Assembly: GCA_922989275.2 (NCBI GenBank)
Contig: OV277870.1
Coordinates: forward strand, 42,156,356-42,220,355
Direction of reading: 5' to 3'
DNA length: 64,000 bases
From: Gari tellinella
Lineage: Eukaryota > Mollusca > Bivalvia > Cardiida > Psammobiidae
In this document: positions 54,071 through 63,781 of the stretch, piece after piece
Layout: every line of letters starts with the position of its first letter
How positions within the stretch are numbered: the first letter of the stretch is position 1
Made by a program: the position numbers and the translations under genes
The notes under the pieces: generated by a model
Database searches by the model: none
What the model was told of the DNA's origin: nothing
What the model saw: the letters and a program-made list of their open reading frames with translations, nothing else

Positions 54071-54621
54071 CAAAGTATGGGTTACTCTAGATCTTTCAGA
54101 AACGCTCAGATCGTAATATCTCGAACATATGAAGTTGGCTATGGGAAGTTTAGCCCACGCAGAAAATTTGTATAGTAGATCTAGAATTACAAACCGCTAC
54201 ACTATTATATCGATTAGAACTCTACATTTTGACGACGTCGATTTTATCTTTTGAAGTTTCCGCTGAATGGCGTGAAATAATGACGTCATAACTGTCAATT
54301 TGAATAACATAAACAACGTCAAGTAATTTCACACATAAGACTTGACCATTGTATGTATAAACTAATTCAAACAGGAACTGTATCTTTTACGTTAAGACCC
54401 TTCTGTCTCAGAATTCAAGTTCCAGAATACGATTTGACAACGACGCCAAACCCCTTCTCCTGCCATGTTTGAATAGATCAAAGTTGCTAACATCAACAAG
54501 TTGCACGTGAAAATCTTCGATGGGCGATTATCCATTATGGATTGGTCACATGACCTCCGTAATGACAGTTTTCAACGGCAATTTTGTTACTATTTATAGT
54601 AAGGTATACAATAAATGAGTA
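54071..54621. other. gene-free DNA
   Basis: No element or coding match recognised after the LINE remnant. Confidence 0.45.
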
Positions 54622-54869
54622 TTAATCCTTTGAACCCTACTGTAGTCCCGCATATAGGCGTCATTTTCAAACAGTGTACATGTGAACAGTAGGCTACACT
54701 TGCCTGTGCAAACAGTGAAGACCCAGATCAGAGGGCTCCGAATCAGGGGCTTCAATGTTTGTCATAATGCCAAAACATTGACAAAAACAACCCTTAAAAG
54801 TCAGAAATGGACTAGACTAAATTGGAAACTGGAATTGTCCATTTAACGTTTTAGGGAGGAAAGAGTTAA
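54622..54869. mobile_element. H6 MITE, TTAA at both ends, core shortened
   Basis: TTAA at 54622-54625 and 54866-54869. Core 'gcaaacagtgaagacccaga' facing 'atcaggggcttcaatgtttg', with the centre lost. Confidence 0.78.
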
Positions 54870-55105
54870 AAACCGCTTCAAACAGTGTACTCCTCAGCTG
54901 TTTGTAACTCGTCATTAATGTTTTTTCTTCTGTCATAATGTCCATTATGTAACTTTAGAAAACAATAGCAGAGGACAATTTTAAGCAGATGAAATTGCAG
55001 CAGTAAAAGCGATGGACACAATTGTCTTGTTTAGGGAACTGCGGCAAACGTCGTTGTAAGGAGGGAATCGTTGTTGGGAGGGCTTTGTAGGGAGTGAGCA
55101 CTGTA
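54870..55105. mobile_element. H4 MITE, right half
   Basis: 'agctgtttgtaactcgtcat' then 'gggaactgcggcaaacgtcg' and 'gggagtgagcactgta', collinear with the right part of 21152-21519. Confidence 0.7.
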
Positions 55106-55269
55106 CTAGTATATTGCTAATTTTGTTAAAGGGCTTTCTTTGAAATGTTAAGCAATTCAATGATATGCAGATGCAAATTGGATACACGAAAACAAAATAA
55201 TTATCATAATGACGTTTTGTATCAGATATCATGTGTCAGATACCCAAGGTCCATAGTGTGAATATAATC

Positions 55270-55325
55270 TATTCCAGATCACAAGAGGGCCATGGTGGCC
55301 TTGATATCGCTCGCCTGTTGATATT
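55270..55325. repeat. end of a bivalve-type tandem repeat
   Basis: 'cacaagagggccatggtggc' and 'cttgatatcgctcgcctg' are the mirror of the ends at 3575-3610. Confidence 0.5.
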
Positions 55326-55448
55326 GAAACTGATAGTTTCATCCAAATTACTAGCAGGTAAATAAGGTTAAATATTACTTTTTCTGAATATATCAAATAC
55401 GGGCGTAACTATTTAAACAAACTTCAATATAAACTAAGAAATTGTAAA

Positions 55449-55626
55449 TACAGTAGAACCTCTCTAATACGACCACTCAAAAGAAGGCTAATTTCCTTAT
55501 AAAATACAAGTGATAGCTCCTGTAGGAGCTTTCTGTTTCACTTTCACATTGCTTTAAGCAGTAACCTGTCTTAAACGACTAATATTTGACACAGTTTAGT
55601 GGTCGTAGTAGAGAGGTTCTACTGTA
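55449..55626. mobile_element. H2 MITE, shortened core
   Basis: TACAGTAGAACCTCTC to 'gagaggttctactgta'. Left core arm deleted down to 'gctcctgtaggagc'. Retains 'tgacacagtttagtggtcg'. Confidence 0.8.
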
Positions 55627-55786
55627 GTTATTTATATTTTGCGCAGGTGAAATAAAAATTAATTCAAAACTGTATCCACTAGAATGTTAACACTGTTAAA
55701 TGTGGCGTTTCCAACGAATCAGACATGTGTGCAAAACACGTCTCTTTGCACTGTCCAAAATTATAGTTTCACTGCAAAGCCTTTTT

Positions 55787-56405
55787 TCACAGTAGACATT
55801 ATCAGTTATACAGTTTCTTCACAGTGTACATGAGGATTCATTCCCAGCTGAGGTAAATCATGTTGCCCGAGCCATTAGGCCTGGGTTACATGATTTTACC
55901 AGCCGGGAATAAATCCTCATGTACACTGTGAAGAAACTGTATTTAACGAATTTATCATACTGCAAAGTTTTCACTGTTCAAATGAAATATTTCGGAATTT
56001 GTCGTGTACAGCGCTCATAGTAAACAGTAACAAAGTCGCGCAAAAACAGATGACGTTGAGCGTAAATGACGTAATGTTTCTGACGGTAGTTATTCATAAG
56101 AAAGATGGACACGCTCGTAGACGTCGGCGTCAAACTTTCCCAGAAAAAATCGGCTGTTGAAAGATCCAATCCCCGATTGGTTCTTAGCCGAAATGAACTT
56201 AAAACGGATGATGCACGATTGAATGCACTCTATCTTGTCGAGCAGTCGGCCATCTTATTTTCTGCAAAGCAAGGCTCAGGGACCTGTCAGTCAATGAAAA
56301 TATCTGCATTTCTACGTACCTCTGTCAGCTCACAGGGTACTTGGGGTCATGTCTACGGCTCGGTATCTAATCAGAAGTAAGGAATTTACTTTGCAGTATA
56401 ATAAA
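55787..56405 (+). repeat. 600-bp dispersed repeat, copy 2, with foldback head
   Basis: The head 55787-55940 pairs 'acagtttcttcacagtgtac' with 'gtacactgtgaagaaactgt' around 'gagccattaggcctgggtt'. The body is collinear with 29231-29662. Its head is the better preserved of the two. Confidence 0.82.
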
Positions 56406-56784
56406 GTTATTGGTTTCTATACGTTTAATGTATATTTGGTTAAATAATACCTCAATTTCACAAGCCTTTTCGACCATTTGATCTACTATTTCTAAAACCC
56501 AAATTAGATCTACCAATATTTATAACTGACATAGATTTTGTCAATTTGACAATTCGGAGCAAATTTGATTAAAATTAGGATAACAGTTACCTAAAGAGTG
56601 TTGTAAACTTTCGCCATACTTTGACCCGATGACTTTCCTTTTTACTCTACATATTTAAAGTTGCCCTAGATTTTGCCAAAATAACCATTTTGAACAAGCT
56701 TGATCACGATTGAAACAAAATCATACCGAGAAACTCACTTCTAACGAAGTCGTCGGGACCGTCTGGTTTCTTTTGTTATATATA
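56406..56784. other. gene-free DNA
   Basis: AT-rich, no element recognised. Confidence 0.45.
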
Positions 56785-56790
56785 TTGTTT

Positions 56791-57055
56791 CAGGGCTGCC
56801 ATTTCTCCGGATTTTTCCTTAATCTTCGGATTTTTTTCTTGTACCTCGTAGCTTAGAGCAGGCTGAAAGTAAAGCAGAATGCGCCTTAAGTAAGGCGCAT
56901 TCTTCTTTACTTTCAGCCTGCTTTAAGGCAAGCAGCCACATGTCAACAAAACTAGAAACAGGCGATGGGGGAAAAGGTACGATTCATAAAATCGCACTTG
57001 AAAAATGCAAATTCGGAAATCTTAGGATTTTTTATTTCAACTTATGGCAGCCCTG
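56791..57055. mobile_element. H7 MITE, perfect 6-bp duplication TTGTTT
   Basis: Same composite as 53586-53825 (core II with H5 flanks inside CAGGGCTGCCA ends). Core at 56855-56926 with 'cgccttaagtaaggcg' centre. Flanks ttgttt at 56785-56790 and 57056-57061. Confidence 0.85.
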
Positions 57056-57237
57056 TTGTTTATCCAAGTTTTGTTTTATCAGATCTATTTACTATACGGT
57101 AATTGGAGATGGGGAGTAGTGTTTGTTTTGTTATTATCCAATATTTCGTTATATCCAATTTCGTTTTAAGTGAGCTTCGCTGTAGCCTGTAGTGAGTCTT
57201 CAAAAGTTTTTATGATTTTGATCTAAACAAATATCTT

Positions 57238-57389
57238 CAGGGCTCCAAATTACTGAAATGAGAGGGAGTAAACTGCACAAATCTAACATTTCCTAACCCA
57301 TATTAGTATCAAACCCTATGGTGTTACTACTCATTAGGGTTAAAGCAGAGGTTTTAGTTTTTTAAATACTCCCCTTATCTGGAGCTTTG
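57238..57389. mobile_element. H14 MITE, core deleted, perfect 6-bp duplication TATCTT
   Basis: Ends 'cagggctccaaat' and 'cttatctggagctttg'. Flanks tatctt at 57232-57237 and 57390-57395. The core III arm pair is gone. Confidence 0.78.
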
Positions 57390-58330
57390 TATCTTTCGAC
57401 TGGACATGACACATGGTCAAATTTGACATGTGTTTGTCAAGAATCAGATTATCAATCATATAAAGCAAGTATGATCGAGACAAAAATCGGGGCAAAACTT
57501 ATGACTGTAAACTGTTCGCAAAGTTTCTCTAAAATTGACCTTCGTTTTGATTCCACATACACCATGTTCGACCTTGACCTAGATTTCATCTAAACAAGAT
57601 TTGGACCAATTTTGATGAAGATTAACTAAATCTGTGACATCTAGTATATTCACAAATACAAAAACCTTTAAGAACGACAACGACGGACACAGCACAATCA
57701 CAATAGCCTCACGATAAGGGCCTCGTGCTCAGGTGAGCTGAAAGTGGATGGCAAATGCGTAACCCTACTTTCGTTTTGATTAGGTCAGGGCGAATATACC
57801 TTACTATTAAACAGGACGAGCATCCTGTAAGTTGAATATATTTGATCGAGAACTATGATTCATTAACCCTTTCGCATAAAGTCGACTTTGCAAATAGTCA
57901 GGATCCAAACTGTTTGAAACTCGTATCGCTAATATAGAGACCCCAGACGGGTGGTGGACATTCATCATAATTTGACTGTTTTGTGCAGAGACTTTGCACA
58001 CATCGAGTATAATCAAGTGGTCTTGGTGTTCTTGTGGTACAAATCAAGTGTATGACTAAGTAAATCATATTTATCGGGTTTTCAATTTAGTGTAGTGATT
58101 CCAAGATCTGGGGAATAACTCAATCACAAAAGAATGCACGTTTTCACTTTTACTAAATAATTCTAGTCTTCTTTAATAATGAATGATGTTTTGTCTAAAG
58201 GTTGTACACTTCTGATCTCTCTGACTCTCTCTCATACGCTGCCCAGGTTAGCTAGGGGTTGGACTACAGGTCATTCCCTCGTTATATGATTGGCCAAAGC
58301 ACATCAAAGAGACTGACCATCAGTGAGCCA
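57390..58330. other. gene-free DNA with a half H3 element
   Basis: 57862-57935 is 'cattaaccctttcgcataaa' joined to 'aggatccaaactgtttgaaa', an H3 with the middle deleted. 57700-57740 holds a bivalve-type repeat end ('agggcctcgtgctcagg' before 'tgagctg'). No gene seen. Confidence 0.5.
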
Positions 58331-58570
58331 TACAGCGGAGAATCTGTTATTCTCTCCCAATAAACGCGTTTACGTTAAACCTATTATTTGCAGTGCAAAC
58401 AGTTTGGAGCCAGATCAGACACCGGGTAACCCGGCGTCTGATCAGGCTCCAAACTGTTTGCCACCAAGATAAACATGAATGATCAGAATTGTCCAAACGT
58501 TGTTCTTTTCTACGTTTTAGTGTTTTGCGTTTGCGTTTAAACGGGAAAGAATAACAGATTCTCCACTGTA
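58331..58570. mobile_element. H1 MITE, inverted, complete
   Basis: 'tacagcggagaatctgttat' to 'cagattctccactgta'. Core I at 58395-58462 around 'accgggtaacccgg'. Confidence 0.87.
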
Positions 58571-58641
58571 CATCTGCCCCTCAAATTAAAAATCCTGACC
58601 CTTGTGTCTGCAGCAAAACTGACTTAATTATGTAAACAAAG

Positions 58642-59023
58642 TACAGTAAAACCCCTCTAAACCGGAACCTCTAAATACCGGATTTCTCTCTAAACCGGAC
58701 AAAACCTTTGGTCCCGTTTCCAACCCTTCTTTATTTTTACCCATTACCATAATTACACCTTTTTACTTCTTTGATTTATACACACACTGAAGAAAAATAG
58801 TGTATTCTTTCTTGAAGATGATAGCTTAAAGCAGGTTGAAAGTAAAGCAGAATGCGCCTGAAGGCGCATTCTGCTTTACTTTAAACCTGCTTTAAGTGGT
58901 CATCTATCTTCCATACTAGAAACAATTGTTAAAAAGGTTAAAACCCCTCTAAACCGGAAACCCCTTTAAACCGGACCTTTGTGTAGTCCCCATACATGTC
59001 CGGTTTAGAGGGGTTTCACTGTA
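58642..59023. mobile_element. H8 MITE with an H5 insertion
   Basis: Ends 'tacagtaaaacccctctaaa' and 'agaggggtttcactgta', with 'ccggacaaa' repeats internal to each. A worn inverted H5 (core II at 58823-58896 around 'cgcctgaaggcg') occupies about 58735-58940. Confidence 0.8.
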
Positions 59024-59936
59024 TCTTCAAATCCTGAAAATGCATTAATCTAATACATGTTTAGTTTTCATGTATTTTCAAGAAAGCGTATAATCAGAAC
59101 CATTTACACTACAAACACTATCATACATATGTCCAACTCATTCATCAATTGTGATTTTGTAATGCAAATACTAATAATATAACGCAAATACAAACAAACG
59201 TAAAAAACATAACAGAAAATCTATCATGATGTAACATATATCAAACTGCTTAGTAGATCACTTACTGAGCTTTTCCAGAGAAACTAGCCCCGTGTATATA
59301 TAGTTTACTAATGCAAGCCTAATTTTTAAAGCATATCAATTCCAACTTAATCCTAAGGCTTGCTCAGTCAACATCAAAGAAAATTACCCCCCCCCCCCCC
59401 TCAACTGGGGCAGCATATGCCAAACATCCACACTTGGTTTCATTGACTCAGCATATTCGTGATTTCAATGAACACACACTTTAACACTAATTGGACTTAT
59501 AAAGCCATTGTAAAGTGTTCAACATTTAATACCTGAAATCTATTCAGATAACAGAATTACATATTATATATCAAAAACATCTTATGAAAAACATCTCAGA
59601 ACTTTCAGTAGATCTACCTGTCACAATGAAATAAATCAGAATATTTCAATTATTTGTACACTTTGTCTTAAAATGGTGCAACCAGTGTAGACCAAAAATC
59701 GGAGGGCTTCTGTATGAGCCCTCTATTCAGGATCTGTACTGTTTGTCACTCTGTATTACATAGAAGAAATATATTCAACCTAACGAATGGGGAATTCAAT
59801 TAAATAGAACCTAATCATTTCTTGCAAGGAGTTGATAAGACTACTGGTTCTTCTATAGCTTACAGGTACATTAAAGTAATGATCAAATGTATCTATACCT
59901 ATATCTTACAGGTACTCGCAGGAACCATGGGGAATA
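59024..59936. other. gene-free DNA, H6 remnant and possible gene C leader
   Basis: 59676-59745 is an H6 core ('accagtgtagaccaaaaatc' facing 'caggatctgtactgtttg'). C-run at 59389-59400. Two 'ttacag|gta' sites (59865, 59910) could be acceptors for a gene C 5' leader. Confidence 0.45.
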
Positions 59937-60056
59937 CAGCTCAACAGCAACATAAACCTCCGTCCCCTCCGCCCTCAGGAAATAATAATCAACAGACGCC
60001 CTCTGCAGAGGGCCGCACAAGGAGGGAGGAGACAACAACGACTACTATTGAAGGAG
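59937..60056 (+). CDS. Gene C: lone first coding exon of a ZAP/PARP12-like paralogue
   Basis: ATG in strong context ('aggaaccatgg'). Encodes MGNTAQQQHKPPSPPPSG, a Gln/Pro-rich stretch, and EETTTTTIEGG, then 'ggag|gtaaac' in phase 1. The same Thr-run/IEGG end and phase close gene B exon 1 and fit the start of gene A exon 2. No matching exon 2 (KTVT..., fingers) was found from 60057 to 64000, so the rest is beyond the window or the exon is orphaned. MG at the N-terminus lacks Ser/Thr at position 6, so myristoylation is doubtful. Confidence 0.6.
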
Positions 60057-60248
60057 GTAAACGCTTGTGTCCCTCTAAAGGTCTCTGCGGGAAACCAGTA
60101 TTCGAGAAGTGTCCCGATTATATCTGAACAGTGTAACCCATTGAATAAACGCATGCTTATTTTAATTTTATTGAAGTAAGTGTTTGATGTGTGATCCATG
60201 GCATGCATATATCAGTCTGCACCGCTTTAACCATGGTGTTAATGTCTT

Positions 60249-60600
60249 GAACAGACTCAATTAAACCGAGTCTGCATTTTTCAGTATTTGCTTTGTTTTC
60301 TGTGCTTTCAAAGGATCTCCCCTTATTCAGATTTATAATTCACAACAGCAGATGTTAAGTGCTTGTGTGGCGGCTGTAAAAAGTCGCCCCGTACTGTTAT
60401 ACTTTCTGGTCCTTTGGAATCATTGATTTCAGCGCATTTACAGTTGAAAGTTGAATTCCGCTTAAGCTGGTGCTAGGGGGCGTGAGCACTGTTGCATATT
60501 TCAGTATTGCTCATGAACAGACTCAATTAAACCGAGTCTGCAATTTTCAGTATTTGCTTTGTTTTCTGTGCTTTCAAAGGATCTCCTCTTATTCAGATTT
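60249..60600. repeat. two copies of the dispersed repeat seen at 24321
   Basis: 60249-60332 (partial) and 60451-60600 (longer) share 'gaacagactcaattaaaccg' and 'cagtatttgctttgttttct'. They flank about 120 bp of unrelated sequence. Confidence 0.75.
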
Positions 60601-60684
60601 ATTGATAATTAAGCCAGTCATCCTTCATCGCGATTTTAAGACACATCAGTATGTTAATGTTTTGCTTATGTAGTCGCCGGTTTA

Positions 60685-61310
60685 GAATACCTCAGATACC
60701 GAAGTCCATGACGGCATTGGTGCAGCATTCGGGAACTTCGGTATCCTCTCTCTTTTTTGTTTTTATAAACTTCACTTTTCTATTCGTAAACTAGCCGAGG
60801 GTGTTTTTAAACTTACGGTTGGAGGCATTGTCCTGGTGGAACACCATATCATTGAAATCATCAAGGAACAGTTTTGACACGTCTTTGTTTAACAAAGGCT
60901 TCAGAACATTGTTCCTGTAGACTAGTAATGACCTTTATCGATGATGCGGGTTTTAGTTTTATCCCTATATGAAATCAAAGCCGAAGCGATAAAACCACAA
61001 GCAAATGCGACTAGCAATTTCATCCTATTTCAGGTAACAAACGCGTCTACGTCCATAGCTTCAGCCTAAATAAAACATCGCCTGGTCAGATGTAAATTTG
61101 ACCATGTTTAGCTAGTAAACCTTACTTTTTCCTCAGTTTAGCTTTCAAAATTTGGTTAATAATGCGATAAGCCGTACCTTTAGAAACTCATAGTTTTTAT
61201 GCCATTTCCTGTCAGAAGTGGCGGTTTACTTTCTCTAGCATAGGGCGACTTTTCGTTGCCACAATACATTTTGAAAACTTGGCCTGACGCGATCCAGAAG
61301 ACGAATCATT
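60685..61310 (-). pseudogene. Tc1/mariner-type transposase pseudogene
   Basis: Minus-strand frames give VSKGTAYRIINQILKAKLRKK (helix-turn-helix), then YRNNVLKPLLNKDVSKLF and DMVFHQDNAS (second catalytic Asp, FHQDNA), then FPNAAPM and MDFGI*GILNRR, where the stop replaces the Trp of the usual MDFGIW motif. Several frameshifts and stops; dead. Confidence 0.75.
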
Positions 61311-61604
61311 GCACTGTATATAAGCCGATATTATAGTGAATGTTGCGTATAAATCCTAAAGATATTGAACTTCCCATAGATTTTAATTTTAATGGCCTTA
61401 TAAGAGGTGTTAGTCCAAGGAGTACATCCTTTATTTTATCACTATTTTTTCACTGCAACATCTTGTAAATTATATACATCAAACTACGTTTATCGATAAG
61501 CATGTGTCTAATTGAGGTCAAACAATGCAAACTTAGTTTAAATTACCGAGTTACCCATGTGTGCAATTTGGACACGGTCGCTCATTCATTGACGGCCGGT
61601 GCGC

Positions 61605-61853
61605 CATGCTAAATGCTAAATGCGACTTGCTGTATGCGAAATGCTAAATGCGAATTGCAAAATGCTAATTAAGTACAAAACTCTATTAGGGGTTGTTTAA
61701 TGCTAAATGCTCATTTCTAAAATGCCAAATGCTAAATGCTGATTGCGAAATGCGTTTTGCCAAATGCCATTTGCGAATTGCAAAACTGATAAATACGAAT
61801 TGCAAAAATGCTATTCGCAAATTCCTTAATGCCAAATGCGAACTGCTGTACTA
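61605..61853. repeat. array of short AATGC words
   Basis: Units such as 'aaatgctaaatgcgaattgc' occur irregularly in 7-14 bp steps. Further units ('gctaaaagctaaaagcga') resume at 62432-62475, after the insertion below. Confidence 0.75.
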
Positions 61854-62427
61854 AGGCCAAACAAAAAATACCTCTGTTTCCGGTAACCCGATCGACCCTA
61901 GTTTTTCCCTCCGACCCTAAACTTTCTTTTTCATTTTTCGAAAAACGTATCGGCGAATGGCGGTCATTTTAGCGGCGCATGTGACTGTCGTTTTTGAGGC
62001 ATGTGCAATAGACTTCTAGTTAATTAACAATTGACATATTCAACATACAGACAACACATTTTATTGACATATTTGACAAGCATACAACACATTTCAAAAT
62101 ATTAATAATTCCACCATATATAAGTCACTACTTTGTCGGTTTGGTATAACAATCATACCAGTTTAAACTTTTAAGATAATTTTAGTAACGGGACCTATCA
62201 ATTAACAATTTGAATTGTATTTTATGTATGGCACAAGGCTCTGCAAAATAAAATACATGTACATTCATATGTTTTCATATATGAATATGATTATATAAAA
62301 TACTCCATCAGAAAAATTAAATAGACTATATCTCTATATGACTGTGTTAAAGAAATTCTGACCGTCCGTCCCTAATTTTTTTTGAGCATGTTATAGAAAA
62401 CACGGGTAATTTTTTATTTGGCCTTAA
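61854..62427. mobile_element. 570-bp inverted-terminal element in the AATGC array
   Basis: 'aaggccaaacaaaaaatacc' at the left faces 'gggtaattttttatttggcc' at the right. AT-rich middle, no transposase. Family unknown. Confidence 0.65.
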
Positions 62428-62877
62428 TGCATCTGCTAAAAGCTAAAAGCGATTTGCTGAATGTCAAATGATTGAGACAACCCGCCATTTGAAGAAACCG
62501 CCAAAGTATTTGGCATTCTGGTCAAATAGCATTAAGACGTAACGTCAAAAGCTCATACCCCTTTGAAATATGCTCACATGACCGTTCAATTTGCCTTTCA
62601 AAGCATGTAAAGATTTAGTACAATACTAATGTTATATATCAAAATGAACGTCCAAGATTGCTGAATGTCATGATGCATTCATATTTTAGAAATATACAAA
62701 ACGTGATTAAAATGAGTCGTCAATACTAGTAATGATCAGTAAAAAATCCAATGTCCCATGTTACATTTTCATACAACTGTTTGTGAAGAAACGTACGTGT
62801 TCCGTTCAAACGCGGGAGTAGTAATATGCGAGGCTTTTCACAGAATGCCTGGTGCTACTGGTGTTGTCACGTGACCG

Positions 62878-63250
62878 ATGACGTCACAATGGGATGACGT
62901 CACAATGGGATGACCTCACAAGAGGTCAAGGTCATTGACCTAGAGGGGCTCCACCCTAGAACAATAGAGCCGACCATCCCACATTCCGTAGATGACGTCA
63001 CAATGGGATGACCTCACGAGGGGTCACGGTCATTGACCTAGAGGAGCACCACCCTAGAACAATAAAGCTGACCATCCCACATTCCGTAGATGACGTGGGC
63101 GTCAACGCCCTAGATCAATAGAGGTCACGTCACCCATCCCGCGTTCCATAGAGGTTACCGTATGGCTGCTGCCGTCACCCGAGACGTCACAATAGGGAGG
63201 ATATCCTATGACGGGTGCGGTCTTCGATAAGTCGACCATCCCACATTCCA
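62878..63250. repeat. 97-bp tandem repeat with TGACGTCA and AGGTCA sites
   Basis: 'gatgacgtcacaatgggatg' starts units near 62894 and 62991, and a third, changed unit begins near 63088. Each full unit has 'ggtcattgacctagagg' and 'cgaccatcccacattccg' or variants. Looser copies continue to 63250. Confidence 0.8.
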
Positions 63251-63529
63251 TAGAGGCAACCTCTCGGTCCGCGTTATACTCGGTAGTATACCATACCAAA
63301 ATGTGCAAACAGTTTGGATACTGATACCTCTTACGAGTTTCCAATATCCTTCTCGTTTAATTCCATATTATAATTTCGGTTTCGTTAACTGTCCAGCCGA
63401 AATCAAGTCGCGTGTCGCTAACAGACTTAAGTGTTTATCTACAGTGTTTGTTGACATTTTCTTCTAATGCGTCAATAGCCCAGGGTTACAATTACAGCCC
63501 TTTTGAAAGCATTTTAGCAGATGGCTTGA

Positions 63530-63712
63530 AACTTCTCTGTCTCTCTGTCAGTCTCTGTCTCTCTCTCACTCCATTTGTCTCTCTCTTACTTTCTCTTTTC
63601 TCTTTCTCTGTATGTCTCTCTCTATCTCTCTGTATGTTCATCTTGCTTTCTTTCTCTGTCTGTTTGTATATCTATATCTCTCTCTCTCTCTCTGTCTATC
63701 TCCCCTCTTTCT
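63530..63712. repeat. CT-rich microsatellite
   Basis: TCTCTCTGT-type words as at 46650-47150. The Ser/Leu-rich frame across it is an artefact. Confidence 0.92.
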
Positions 63713-63781
63713 CTATCACTAAAACTATACTAACTTTAATGGGAAATAGCTATGTTATAGATCTTTAGCAGACGGTATTGA

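Noticed and set aside
12646..58570. Recurrent small open frames with the same peptides (for example NSLEPDQTPGNPASDQAPNC or VWSQIRRRVTRRLIRLQTVC) in many places on both strands
   Set aside because: They are translations of the MITE core I hairpin, readable on both strands because it is a palindrome. No start context, variable ends and no codon bias.
9385..59023. Core hairpins as integron attC sites or rho-independent terminators
   Set aside because: Eukaryotic context, no integrase or cassette genes, and the hairpins lie inside TIR-bounded elements.
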